A stretch of DNA of 64,000 nt from DASRFR01 sp035651455 (GTDB taxonomy: Bacteria > Acidobacteriota > Terriglobia > Terriglobales > Acidobacteriaceae), in NCBI GenBank assembly GCA_035651455.1, contig DASRFR010000022.1:434001-498000 (forward strand), in the 5' to 3' direction. The position numbers and the translations under genes are program-made. The notes beneath the pieces are model-generated. The model was given only the letters and a program-made list of their open reading frames with translations. It made no database searches and was not told where the DNA came from. Within the stretch, counting starts at the first letter, position 1. Each line of letters opens with the position of its first letter. This document shows positions 8,455-17,281 of the stretch, piece after piece.

Positions 8455-11400
8455 ATGAAGTCGTCCGCGAATCCGGGCACCGGGTCGCACCGCGAGTTCA
8501 GCGTCGCAGCCATACCTTCCGCTTCACCCATCGTGTTGCTCTGCGCTGCCCTGCTCGCGCTGATTTTGGGGGCGTCAATTCCGCTTCGCTCTCAATCCAC
8601 GACGGCCGCGCTCACCGGACGGATCACTGACCCAAGCAAAGCCGTCATTGCCAATGCGAAAGTGATCGTCATCAATCGTGCGACTAACGTCCACTATGTT
8701 AGCGTGACCAATCAGACCGGCAGTTATTACGTTACCGATCTTCCACCAGGCAGCTATCGAGTAGAAATCGAAAAGCTGGGTTTCAAAACCGTGATCAAGT
8801 CCGACATCACTCTCCACGTGCAAGATGTTCTGGACGTTAATTTCGAAATGATGTTGGGTTCGGCCTCCGAAAGTGTCACGATTACGGGAGAAACTCCAGC
8901 ACTCGACACCGAGTCTTCGACGCTCGGCACCGTGGTTGAGCAACGGAAAGCCAACGAACTTCCCTTAAACGGACGGAATGTCTTTAACCTCATCCAACTC
9001 GCACCCTCGGTGGTTCCTCAAGGCAGTTCAACCGGAACACCGGTCGGAGTGAATCCTTTTGGTTGGGGCAATTACCAGGTGAATGGCTCTTTCGGAAATC
9101 AGAGTGCCGAATATCTAGACGGACAGCCGCTTAATATCGGCTACATTAATCTGCCAATTCTCATACCAACCCAGGATTCTATTCAGGAGTTCAGGATTCA
9201 AACCAGCAATCTTGGGCCGGCATGGGGAAAGTTTTCGGGCGGAATTATCAACTTGAGCACGAAAGCCGGCACGCATTTGATCCATGGCGAAGCGTATGAA
9301 TATCTGCGCAACCGAATTCTGAACGCGAATGACTATTTCCTTGCCGCCGAAAATAAGCCAAGGCCTCCTTGGATCCAGAATCAGTTTGGCGGACAACTCG
9401 GCGGCCCCCTGCGTATCCCTGGTCACCCTGTCAATAGAACGTTTTGGTTTCTCAGTTGGGAGGGATTTCGTCTCAAGACAGGTCAGCTCTTCACAGCCAC
9501 GGTTCCCGACAGCAAAGAGCGGACAGGAGATTTTTCCGAGCTGTGTAAATCTGGGTTCACAACAGGCATCTGCGATGACCGGGGCACGGACACGAATGGC
9601 AAGCCCGTGGTGGTTGATCAAATTTATGACCCTTGTGCAGGAATCGTGAATGCACAAGGCGCATGCCCGGGTAGCAATTCGACGCCGATACCGTTCTCCA
9701 ATAACGTCATCCCAAAAAATCGGATTAGCAGCACGTCTGCGAAGTTACTTAGCTTGTGGCCGGCGCCAACTAATGCCAATGCGTTAACCAATAACTTTAC
9801 GACCACCGCTCGTACTGGTGGAAACCATGATCAGACCGTCATTCGCATTGATCAGATTCTTACCAATAAGCAGCGGCTCTTTGGCCGTTTTAGCCACTGG
9901 AACGTTCTGGATTTGCCAATCGACCCATTAGGAACTGGCCTGTGTGTTGATCGGTGTGCCGAAACCTATGTTACTAATGCATTTGCAGCTGCTTACAACT
10001 ACTCGATAAGTCCGACATCCGTGTTGGACGTTAACATAGGTGTGAGCCGGTTCAGCTATCGACGGACACCTACAAATGCGGGTTTCGACGTTACATCCAT
10101 CGGTTGGCCCGAGGCGTACAACGCAAGTATCCCAGAAGTTATGCGCACCCCGCCCACCCCATGCGTGGCCAATTTCGCCGACAACATTATGTGTACTCAA
10201 GGCCAGAGTTACATTGAGGACCATAATACTCAATTCAACCTGGCTCCCAGCTTCACGTTTCTGCGCGGTCATCATCAACTTCAGTTCGGCATTCAGTTGG
10301 AGATTGGTCGAGACAACTACACCCAGACCAATGTTGCGAGCGGAGCCTTTGCTTTTTGTGCTCCAGGTCAGCCCTGTTTCACTAGCCTGCCCGGCGTTCC
10401 TGGCACCGGGTTTTCGTTCGCCGATTTCCTGCTTGGATACGCCGATAACGCCAGCAACGTTGAGAACCACTTCTTTGCTCAATCCGTGGTTCCAGCCGTC
10501 ACCGTGGGACAACAGATCTATCGCGGCTTCTACGTCGGTGACACTTGGCATGCAACTGACAGGATGGCGTTAAATTTGGGACTTCGCTATGAACTACAGG
10601 GGCCATGGTCAGAACGCTACAACCGTCTGTCGTATTTCGATCGAAATGCCACCAGCTACTTGAGTCAGTTCCTTCCATCAGGTTCCGTGCCGCTCAAGGG
10701 CGACGTCTTTCTGGTAAGTCAGCAAAATAGAAGCAGCATTCCCCTTGATACTTTGCAGTTATCGCCCCGGCTTGGCCTTGCCTACAGCATTAACAATCGT
10801 ACTTCGCTGCGAACCGGCTACGGAATCTTCTGGGTTCCCAACTACGCTTCGTTTGCTCTGAACCCTCTGAACGACATGGTAAACGCAGCCACGACTACTT
10901 ACAACGGCACCGTCGATGGCACCCATCCGGTCAATTCCATTTCTCTTCCGTTTCCTTTGGGAATTTCTGCTCCGCCCGGCCGTAACTTGACCACGCAGGA
11001 AACGCAGCAGTACCTGACACAGGTAGTGCAGTCTATTACCGAGGCAGACCGAGCCAATCATCCTGAGGGATACGTGCAACAATGGAATTTGAACCTGGAA
11101 AGGGAACTGCCGGGTCGAGTGTTCCTATCAGCGGCGTATGTTGGCTCAAAGGGGACGCACCTTCCACAATATTCGCAACAGATCAATCAGATATCCGATA
11201 GTCTGCTGGCCGAGGCAGCGTCGCAAGTAAATCCGGCGCTTCCCAACCCGCGTCAGGATGTCGCCATGCTACAAACTGTGCCCAATCCCTTCTTCGTGAA
11301 CGGAGAGGCACTGGCGCTAGCCGGCCCCACTACGACGACCGGGCAGTTACTCCGACCTTATCCGCAATACACAGGAGTGCAGCTTGCAGGCCAGGGATCT

Positions 11401-12198
11401 TACGACAGCATCTATCACTCGCTTCAACTAACTATACAGAAGCGCTTCGCTAGCGAGGGGACTATTCTTGCCGCTTACACCAATGCGAAGCTTATCAGTG
11501 ATACCGACACGCTTACGTCGTGGTTAGAGCCGTCGGTCGGAGGCATTCAAGACAATTATCATCTTGGCGCGGAACGTTCATTATCTTCGCAAGATGTCCC
11601 ACAGCGGTTAGTTGTCAGCTATGTTCTGGATCTGCCGGTTGGACGCGGCCGGCGATTTCTCTCCGGCAACGGTACTGGGGGCAGGCTTGTGTCGGGCTGG
11701 GGAATTGATGGCGTTGCGACATTCCAGAGGGGATTCCCGCTGGTATTTACGAATGGCCAGGCCAATGGTACTACGCTTTTTGGAGCAGGCTCTCGGCCAA
11801 ATCTGCTGCGTGGTTGTGATCCCCTGATCTCTGGAAGCGCTACTTCCAGGCTCGGAGATCCCAATGCTCCAGCCTCGACGAAGTGGTTTAAGGCTGCTTG
11901 CTTTGTAGCGCCTCCTGATTTCACTTTCGGAAATGAACCACGCGTGGACTCACGACTTCGCGCTCAGGGCATAGACAATTTCGATGTTGCGCTCTTCAAG
12001 GACACTCATTTCGGACCGGATGACCGTCTGAACCTGGAATTCAGGACCGAAATATTTAATCTGTTCAACCGAACTCAATTCGCTCCGCCCAACACCACCT
12101 GCTGCAGCTCGAACAACAAGAACTTCGGCGTGATCACCGGGACCGCTTCCGGAACCAATCCTCGGCTGATCCAGTTTGGGTTGAAACTGTCGTTCTGA
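8455..12198 (+). CDS. TonB-dependent receptor, Oar-like, with carboxypeptidase-regulatory domain (paralog B)
   Basis: 1247 residues, ATG at 8455. The N-terminus has a somewhat long pre-region and then a hydrophobic export segment (SIVLLCAALLALILGASIPL). The domain order matches paralog A: regulatory-like sandwich (ALTGRITDPSKAVIANAKV), plug-like region (LPLNGRNVFNLIQLAPS, EYLDGQPLNIGYINLP), then a barrel ending LIQFGLKLSF. Several long segments are nearly identical between A and B, for example LSSQDVPQRLVVSYVLDLP and GTGLCVDRCAETY, showing duplication. The pair may form two related receptors for similar ligands, or be a redundant set. No TonB, ExbB or SusD partner gene is in the window. Ligand unknown. 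Confidence 0.93.
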   Translation: MKSSANPGTGSHREFSVAAIPSASPIVLLCAALLALILGASIPLRSQSTTAALTGRITDPSKAVIANAKVIVINRATNVHYVSVTNQTGSYYVTDLPPGSYRVEIEKLGFKTVIKSDITLHVQDVLDVNFEMMLGSASESVTITGETPALDTESSTLGTVVEQRKANELPLNGRNVFNLIQLAPSVVPQGSSTGTPVGVNPFGWGNYQVNGSFGNQSAEYLDGQPLNIGYINLPILIPTQDSIQEFRIQTSNLGPAWGKFSGGIINLSTKAGTHLIHGEAYEYLRNRILNANDYFLAAENKPRPPWIQNQFGGQLGGPLRIPGHPVNRTFWFLSWEGFRLKTGQLFTATVPDSKERTGDFSELCKSGFTTGICDDRGTDTNGKPVVVDQIYDPCAGIVNAQGACPGSNSTPIPFSNNVIPKNRISSTSAKLLSLWPAPTNANALTNNFTTTARTGGNHDQTVIRIDQILTNKQRLFGRFSHWNVLDLPIDPLGTGLCVDRCAETYVTNAFAAAYNYSISPTSVLDVNIGVSRFSYRRTPTNAGFDVTSIGWPEAYNASIPEVMRTPPTPCVANFADNIMCTQGQSYIEDHNTQFNLAPSFTFLRGHHQLQFGIQLEIGRDNYTQTNVASGAFAFCAPGQPCFTSLPGVPGTGFSFADFLLGYADNASNVENHFFAQSVVPAVTVGQQIYRGFYVGDTWHATDRMALNLGLRYELQGPWSERYNRLSYFDRNATSYLSQFLPSGSVPLKGDVFLVSQQNRSSIPLDTLQLSPRLGLAYSINNRTSLRTGYGIFWVPNYASFALNPLNDMVNAATTTYNGTVDGTHPVNSISLPFPLGISAPPGRNLTTQETQQYLTQVVQSITEADRANHPEGYVQQWNLNLERELPGRVFLSAAYVGSKGTHLPQYSQQINQISDSLLAEAASQVNPALPNPRQDVAMLQTVPNPFFVNGEALALAGPTTTTGQLLRPYPQYTGVQLAGQGSYDSIYHSLQLTIQKRFASEGTILAAYTNAKLISDTDTLTSWLEPSVGGIQDNYHLGAERSLSSQDVPQRLVVSYVLDLPVGRGRRFLSGNGTGGRLVSGWGIDGVATFQRGFPLVFTNGQANGTTLFGAGSRPNLLRGCDPLISGSATSRLGDPNAPASTKWFKAACFVAPPDFTFGNEPRVDSRLRAQGIDNFDVALFKDTHFGPDDRLNLEFRTEIFNLFNRTQFAPPNTTCCSSNNKNFGVITGTASGTNPRLIQFGLKLSF

Positions 12199-12343
12199 TT
12201 AAACACGCACGGTGCGCGTGATGCCCCTTTGGATTGGGCTCTCCGGTCGTGCTTGGAAAGCAGACGCGCCTCAGGTTTTTCGAAGGGCCTGAACGGAGCG
12301 ACCGCTTGTGTTCGCAAATTCCGCAATTGAAAAAATGAGAATA

Positions 12344-12712
12344 TGGTGGAGGCGGCGGGAGTCGAACCCGCGTCCGAAAATGTCACTGGTCAAGAGACTA
12401 CATGCTTAGTCGCGTTCATGCCCCAGGCATTACCCTGGGACGTTCGCGGCGGGCGCTCAGAACCGACAAGAAACGCCAACCACTAGCCTGTAGATCTCGT
12501 CTCGCTGCCCCAGACGTAGACAGCAACACCAGCCCGCTGTGCGACGCCCTTCCGCAGCCCACGGGCGAAGCCGCGGAGGACGGCTACTTAATTAATTAAG
12601 CAGCGTATGCCATTTGAGGTGTGGCATTTCTAGTTTTGCACGCGATTACGGGTGTGTGCACCCCGGCATGCCTCTTGGCCGCAAGCATCTCCGTCGAAGC
12701 CGTGACGCCCCC
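12344..12712 (-). ncRNA. ssrA: Transfer-messenger RNA (tmRNA)
   Basis: Both tRNA-like ends are readable on the minus strand. The 5' end GGGGGCG (from 12712) pairs with CGCCTCC near the 3' end, with a G3-U pair as in alanine-charged tmRNA. The T-arm GGTTCGACTCCC and the encoded CCA (12344-12346) follow. The total is 369 nt, a normal size. The tag frame ends with codons for MAYAA and a TAA at 12596-12598. Read backwards it gives ATPQMAYAA, perhaps with a preceding Asn; the exact resume codon is not certain. tmRNA rescues stalled ribosomes and marks products for proteolysis. A T-rich run lies just after the CCA end. Pseudoknots were not checked. Confidence 0.95.
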
Positions 12713-13021
12713 AAGTCGCTGGGATGGGCCTTGTAAAGAACTAAGTCAATTCTGGGGTTCCGGTGGGAAGGATGTCAAACGCATAAACCGGCTCCACACC
12801 CTTTTGATGACCGTAGTGCTGGGAAAGACTCCCGAGTCTGGGAGCGCAGTTCTCTTGCCAACAAGCAGCGGCAAGTGCTTCATTTTGAGGGCCCTTAGAC
12901 ACGCGCACCCCGTCGGCCCCCCCAAGCCGTACTGCGCGCCTCGCATTGAGCATAGGAGACAAACCGCCAGGAAGGGTTCTGGCAACTTCCTCCTCGTGCG
13001 CCGAATCGAATCGCCACCGTT
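12713..13021. other. Intergenic region between tmRNA and the HhH gene
   Basis: About 309 nt between the divergent tmRNA and HhH gene. It holds the likely tmRNA promoter (12749-12778). Open frames across it on either strand overlap tmRNA or the HhH gene and look like chance frames. Nothing else recognised. Confidence 0.5.
12749..12778 (-). promoter_or_regulatory. Probable sigma-70 promoter of tmRNA
   Basis: On the minus strand TTGACA (complement of 12773-12778) is an exact -35 box, followed after 18 nt by CAGAAT (complement of 12749-12754, 4 of 6 to TATAAT). Transcription would start about 30 nt before the mature tmRNA 5' end at 12712, leaving a leader for RNase P to remove. The spacing and exact -35 support it; the -10 is modest. 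Confidence 0.5.
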
Positions 13022-13363
13022 ATGCCTGACAAGATGGATATCAATACCGCGACTACCAAACAATGGACTCAACTGCCGGGGATTTCCAAAACTCTGGCCT
13101 ATCGCATTGTTATTCATCGCGGGCGGCACGGTTTGTTCACCCACTGGGAAGAACTCACGGTCATTCGTGACTTTCCTGTGGACGCTTTGGATCTCTTAAA
13201 GACCCGCGCCGAGTTGCGCCCCAGCCCGGATGCGCAAGAAGGTGGATTCGGTCCGCGGCAAATGAAGACCGCCAGGCTCGCCAAGCTGGCGAAAAAGCCA
13301 AAAGGCTACACGAAAGTGACCCGCGCAACGCGACGACCCGAAAAGCTGAAGCGTGCGGCATAG
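13022..13363 (+). CDS. ComEA-like helix-hairpin-helix protein
   Basis: 113 residues from ATG 13022. Residues about 5-65 carry two helix-hairpin-helix motifs: MDINTATTKQWTQLPGISKT, the typical NTAxxxxLxxLPGI form, and a second one (HWEELTVIRDFPVDALDLLK). There is no signal peptide or membrane segment, unlike true ComEA, so it is probably cytoplasmic. The C-terminal ~35 residues are strongly basic (KKPKGYTKVTRATRRPEKLK), which together with HhH suggests non-specific DNA binding. Precise role unknown; it could act in DNA uptake, repair or nucleoid structure. Confidence 0.8.
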   Translation: MPDKMDINTATTKQWTQLPGISKTLAYRIVIHRGRHGLFTHWEELTVIRDFPVDALDLLKTRAELRPSPDAQEGGFGPRQMKTARLAKLAKKPKGYTKVTRATRRPEKLKRAA

Positions 13364-13436
13364 TACTCCAACTTCTGAATGCCCACTGAAGTGCGCGGGC
13401 TGACACCCTGGTCGATTCTAAAAAAGACAAGCAAGT

Positions 13437-14219
13437 ATGAAAGTGGCAGAAGTAGAAGTCAGGCGCGAATGGACGGACACCAGTTTCCGTCAGCCCTATG
13501 ATGTATTTGCCCCGGTATACCAGCACTTCTTCGCTCCGGACGCCGCGCGCGTTACTTGGCAAATCGTGAACCGGTTGGTGCTGCCTGACCTTGCCCCCGG
13601 CGCTCATATTCTCGATCTCTGCTGTGGTGCAGGGGAACTCACAGAATGCCTTGTGCGGCATGGTTTTCGGGTGACCGGCATCGACAACTCAGAAAGCATG
13701 TTAAGCCTGGCTCGCGGCCGCGCGCCGCAAGCCAACTTCCTCCTGGCTGACGTCCGTGATTTGCCGCCGAAACGCGACTTTGACGCCGTGATCTGCGCCT
13801 ACAACAGCCTGCCGCACATTACTGGAGATCATGAGCTGGCGGCGGTTTTTCTCGGCATTCGCAAGTGCCTTCGCGACGGCGGCTGTCTTCTGTTTGACGT
13901 GTACAGTGAGCGTGCGTACCGTGAGCGCTGGTCGGGATCCTTCGTCAAAGTGGATGACGAGCAAGTGTGCATCGTATCCGCCTCGTATGATCCGCAATGT
14001 CGCCTTGGCGAAAACCGCGTCACGCTGTTCCGCAAACAGCAAGCTGGCGAACAGGCCTGGCGGCGTTCAGACCTGAAATTGGTTACGCGAGCTTACCTCG
14101 ACGATGAACTGCATGCCGTGCTGATCAAGGCGGGCTTTTCTGTCATTTCCAATTACGAAGGCGCACGTGATCTCGGTATTCCAGAGGGCTCTGGCCGGAT
14201 GTTTTGGCTCTGCAAATAA
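13437..14219 (+). CDS. Class I SAM-dependent methyltransferase
   Basis: 260 residues from ATG 13437. Rossmann motif I is ILDLCCGAGELTECLVRHGF (about residues 56-75), followed by VTGIDNSESMLSLA, where the Asp of motif II binds the SAM ribose. Later strands contain DAVICAYNSLPHIT and GGCLLFDVYS, as in the methyltransferase domain 25/11 group. The substrate cannot be inferred. It lies just upstream of bshC, about 200 nt away, and may or may not be cotranscribed. A small-molecule methyltransferase is more likely than an RNA methyltransferase, as no RNA-binding domain is present. Confidence 0.83.
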   Translation: MKVAEVEVRREWTDTSFRQPYDVFAPVYQHFFAPDAARVTWQIVNRLVLPDLAPGAHILDLCCGAGELTECLVRHGFRVTGIDNSESMLSLARGRAPQANFLLADVRDLPPKRDFDAVICAYNSLPHITGDHELAAVFLGIRKCLRDGGCLLFDVYSERAYRERWSGSFVKVDDEQVCIVSASYDPQCRLGENRVTLFRKQQAGEQAWRRSDLKLVTRAYLDDELHAVLIKAGFSVISNYEGARDLGIPEGSGRMFWLCK

Positions 14220-14420
14220 ATCGGCCCGCAGCATATTCCTGCCGGGATGCCGCTTTCCAGCTGCTATAGGTCTCCCTCAGCCCCCGGGACAGGAACTGAG
14301 CGTCAGCCCGCTTTTTTGCAACCTGCACTGGCTTGTGACATCTGATTAACCTGCGCGTCTGTAAGATAAGTGATAACTGCTGATCATGATCTCGACTTCC
14401 GGTCGTCAAAGGACGTGTCG

Positions 14421-16046
14421 GTGAACGCCCAGTGTCTGCCGTTCGCGCGCATCCCGCACACCACCCGCCTTTTCACAGATTTCATTTCCGCTTCCCCCCA
14501 GCTGCAACAGTTCTATCCCCGGTCGCCCTACTTCCAGCAATGGTTTCAGGAGGAAGCGTCACAAATTGGGTATGAGCCGCATCGGCGCGCCCGGGTCTCG
14601 TCGATAGTCGAAAGTCAGAACCGGGAATGGAATGCATCCGCGCGGACGATGGAGAATATTGCGCGTCTTCGTTCCGGCGCATCGGTAATCGTGACGGGCC
14701 AGCAGGTTGGATTGTTTGGCGGACCACTGTTTTCAATTTTCAAGGCCCTCAGTGCGGTAAAACTCGCCGCAGAAGCCACCGCCGGCGGGGTCGAAACCGT
14801 CCCCGTGTTCTGGCTGGCCACCACGGATCATGATCTGGCGGAGGTCAGCCACGTTTCAGTGCCCGGCCCCGACGGTACGCTGATCAAGCTTTCCACCGCG
14901 AGTCACAGTTATCCGGATGCTCCGGTTGGAACAGTTATGCTCGGGGGTGAGATCGAGCCAGTCCTCGCGCAGGCGCTGGAACTGTTGGGGGATTCAGAAG
15001 CGTCAGGATTTCTGAAGGAAAGCTATCGTCCGGGGGAAACCCTGGGCAGCTCGTTCGCGCGGCTGTTTGCGCGCGTGTTCGCGGATTGGGGAGTAATTCT
15101 GCTCGACGCGTCTGATCCGGAACTTCATGCTATAGCCAAGCCGATGTACGCGGCCGCGATCGAACATGCCGCGGAACTCGATGAGGCTCTGCTCGAACGT
15201 GGCAAGCAACTGGACTCTGCTGGTTACCATCAGCAGGTCAAAGTGACTTCGGCAACGACGCTGTTGTTTGCCTTGCAGCAGGGGGCGCGAACTTCGATCC
15301 ACCGTCGCGGCAATGGCACCGCTAGCAATGGCTTGGATTTCACCATTGCCGAAGAGAAAATCTCTCGTGACGAACTGCTGAGCCGAATTGCAGCCTCTCC
15401 GGAACAGTTCAGCGCGAACGTACTGCTGCGACCGGTCGTCCAAGACTACCTTTTGCCCACTCTTGCATACACTGGGGGCGCCGCCGAGGTGGCATACTTC
15501 GCCCAGGTTGGCGTGGTCTACGAGAAATTGCTGGGCCGCATCACTCCCATTCTTCCGCGGGTCTCGGCAACTTTGGTCGAGTCCAAGGTGCAGCGCATTC
15601 TGGAGAAGTACCGACTAGAGGTTTCCGACGCGTTTCAGAGCCCTGAGAAGTTCGAGCAAATTGTTGCGGCCCGCAAGCTGCCCGGAGAACTGCAGTTGGC
15701 CTTCGATCAGGGAAAGGAAGCGCTCGACAAGGCGTTATCGCAGATTAGCGAAAAATTGGCAGCACTCGACCAGACACTCTTAGAGGCAGCGAAACACGCC
15801 AGCTCCAAAATACAGCATCAATTTGAGCAGCTTCGTTCGCGTGCGGCGCGGGCCGAGGCTCTGCAGAGCGAAGTCATTCGACGTCACGCGTCATTCTTAA
15901 CCAACACGCTCTATCCACACAACACGCTGCAGGAGCGCGAAGTCGGCGCAATCTACTTCCTCTCCCGCTATGGGCAAGATTTACTCCGCCAACTTTATGA
16001 AGCGATGCACACCGACTGCCATGACCACCAATTGATCCAGTTGTAA
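14421..16046 (+). CDS. bshC: Putative bacillithiol biosynthesis cysteine-adding enzyme BshC
   Basis: 541 residues from GTG 14421, preceded by AAAGGA; this length matches the ~540-residue family. The GTG at 14370 adds 17 residues with no ribosome site advantage. Family features visible: N-terminal FARIPHTTRLFTDFIS, the motif SVIVTGQQVGLFGGPLFSIF, VPVFWLATTDHDLAEVSHVS, and YTGGAAEVAYFAQVG. A coiled-coil arm sits near the C-terminus (KIQHQFEQLRSRAARAE). BshC ligates cysteine to glucosaminyl-malate in the last step of bacillithiol synthesis, in the cytoplasm. BshA and BshB were not found in the window. Its presence suggests bacillithiol is the low-molecular-weight thiol. Confidence 0.92.
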   Translation: MNAQCLPFARIPHTTRLFTDFISASPQLQQFYPRSPYFQQWFQEEASQIGYEPHRRARVSSIVESQNREWNASARTMENIARLRSGASVIVTGQQVGLFGGPLFSIFKALSAVKLAAEATAGGVETVPVFWLATTDHDLAEVSHVSVPGPDGTLIKLSTASHSYPDAPVGTVMLGGEIEPVLAQALELLGDSEASGFLKESYRPGETLGSSFARLFARVFADWGVILLDASDPELHAIAKPMYAAAIEHAAELDEALLERGKQLDSAGYHQQVKVTSATTLLFALQQGARTSIHRRGNGTASNGLDFTIAEEKISRDELLSRIAASPEQFSANVLLRPVVQDYLLPTLAYTGGAAEVAYFAQVGVVYEKLLGRITPILPRVSATLVESKVQRILEKYRLEVSDAFQSPEKFEQIVAARKLPGELQLAFDQGKEALDKALSQISEKLAALDQTLLEAAKHASSKIQHQFEQLRSRAARAEALQSEVIRRHASFLTNTLYPHNTLQEREVGAIYFLSRYGQDLLRQLYEAMHTDCHDHQLIQL

Positions 16047-16082
16047 TTTCTGCGATAACCCCCAATTATCCTCGTCGACTTT

Positions 16083-16724
16083 TCAGTGCCGAGATTCGCT
16101 GGTCGCCAGGAATGCTCCCAAACCCATCATGATCACGCCCGTAGCCGTGCGCTGCCGTCGTCGAAACTTCGCCGATGAGCGGATCTTTTCTCCTAAGGGC
16201 CCGGCCAGCATGGTGACGATTACGTCTGCCGAAGTGTTCAAAACGACCGAGATCGTTCCCAGCATAAGGAATTGAAGGAAGACGTAGCCGCCGTTTCGAT
16301 CCACGAACTGCGGGATGAAAGACAAGAAGAAAAGCGCTGTCTTTGGATTAAGCACCTCGGTCGTGACGCCCTGCCAGAGGGGATTTCTGCGCGGCATGGT
16401 TGCAGCCAGGTTTTCGACATTCGAATCACCTTCTCGCCTGGAGTCGATGATCATTCGCACGCCCAAATAGCAAAGGTAAGCGGCGCCCGCGTATTTGACG
16501 GTTGCGAATGCCACTGCGGATTTTGCCAGGATGATTGAGACGCCGGCTGCTGCCGCGACCACGTGTACCATCCCCCCAAGGAACGTCCCCATGGCGGAAA
16601 GCAACCCCTCCCGCTTGCCACCAGCCAGGCTGCGTGCGAGCACGTAGAGCATCCCGGGCCCCGGCGCAATCGCGAGCAACAGTGCCGCCGTCAGAAAAAT
16701 AAAGATGTGGGTGTGAGCAGCCAT
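16083..16724 (-). CDS. LysE/RhtB-family amino-acid exporter
   Basis: 213 residues from the ATG at 16724 (an in-frame TTG 6 nt upstream is also possible). Multi-span membrane protein: the N-terminal helix is followed by the family signature APGPGMLYVLARSLAGGKREG, the region around 48-70 is a second helix (GGMVHVVAAAAGVSIILAKS), and more helices follow with the conserved NPKTALFFLSFIPQFVD. The RhtB subgroup exports homoserine, homoserine lactone, threonine or related small compounds. It is the last gene of a minus-strand run that begins with the penicillin-acylase-family gene, with gaps of 39-63 nt between genes, so an operon is likely. Confidence 0.9.
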   Translation of the reverse strand: MAAHTHIFIFLTAALLLAIAPGPGMLYVLARSLAGGKREGLLSAMGTFLGGMVHVVAAAAGVSIILAKSAVAFATVKYAGAAYLCYLGVRMIIDSRREGDSNVENLAATMPRRNPLWQGVTTEVLNPKTALFFLSFIPQFVDRNGGYVFLQFLMLGTISVVLNTSADVIVTMLAGPLGEKIRSSAKFRRRQRTATGVIMMGLGAFLATSESRH

Positions 16725-16763
16725 GTTCAAGATTTTATTCGATTCGGCAGGACTGAAGGAAAC

Positions 16764-17219
16764 TCATTGCTCTGGGCTACTTCGAGCAGGAGACAGTGTG
16801 ATGTCGTGCCTGGCTTCGCACTCCGACTCGGGATTGTACGTGGCGACTCCACTCAGTCCGCCCTTCGACGCCTGAAACTGCAGCGGTGGGCGCCGCACCT
16901 TCGAGGGCAGGCCGGTGAATTTCACTTTGCCTTCCGAATTTGTGCCCGCTTCGAGGTCTAGTTTGCGAATACCGGCAAAACCATAGGCGACGTGAACCTT
17001 CACGTCCGCCGCTGCCACCGGCTTCCCGTCGGCGCCGATGACACTCAGGGTGACCGAACATGGACCAACTCCGCCGTCCATTACAGGAATCTTCTGGTTC
17101 GTTTGAGTGCCGGCGTTTTCCTGTCCATGTGCCTGTGGGACCGATGCAGGGGCCAATCCAAGCAGCCCTGCGCCAGCGAAAAGGCACAAGCAACGGAGCA
17201 AATTGTACATTGCATTCAT
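16764..17219 (-). CDS. Small secreted protein with Ig-like/regulatory-like fold, function unknown
   Basis: 151 residues. Signal peptide at about 1-31 (CLCLFAGAGLLGLAPASVPQ then AHGQ). The mature part (CSVTLSVIGADGKPVAAADV, then AGTNSEGKVKFTGLP) resembles a carboxypeptidase-regulatory or bacterial Ig-like beta-sandwich with a G-K-V turn. There are two cysteines (CSVTL, ESECEAR) that could form a disulphide in the periplasm. It lies between the HAD gene and the RhtB gene on the same strand. No enzymatic motif is visible; possibly a ligand-binding or structural extracellular protein. Confidence 0.7.
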   Translation of the reverse strand: MNAMYNLLRCLCLFAGAGLLGLAPASVPQAHGQENAGTQTNQKIPVMDGGVGPCSVTLSVIGADGKPVAAADVKVHVAYGFAGIRKLDLEAGTNSEGKVKFTGLPSKVRRPPLQFQASKGGLSGVATYNPESECEARHDITLSPARSSPEQ

Positions 17220-17281
17220 ATTGTCGAAAGCATGTTGCTGAACCGCGCCGACATCTTTGCGCCGTCTGCTCCTCGCTTAGC

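Noticed and set aside
12621..13199. Plus-strand frame of 192 codons
   Set aside because: It is antisense to tmRNA over part of its length and overlaps the HhH gene in another frame.
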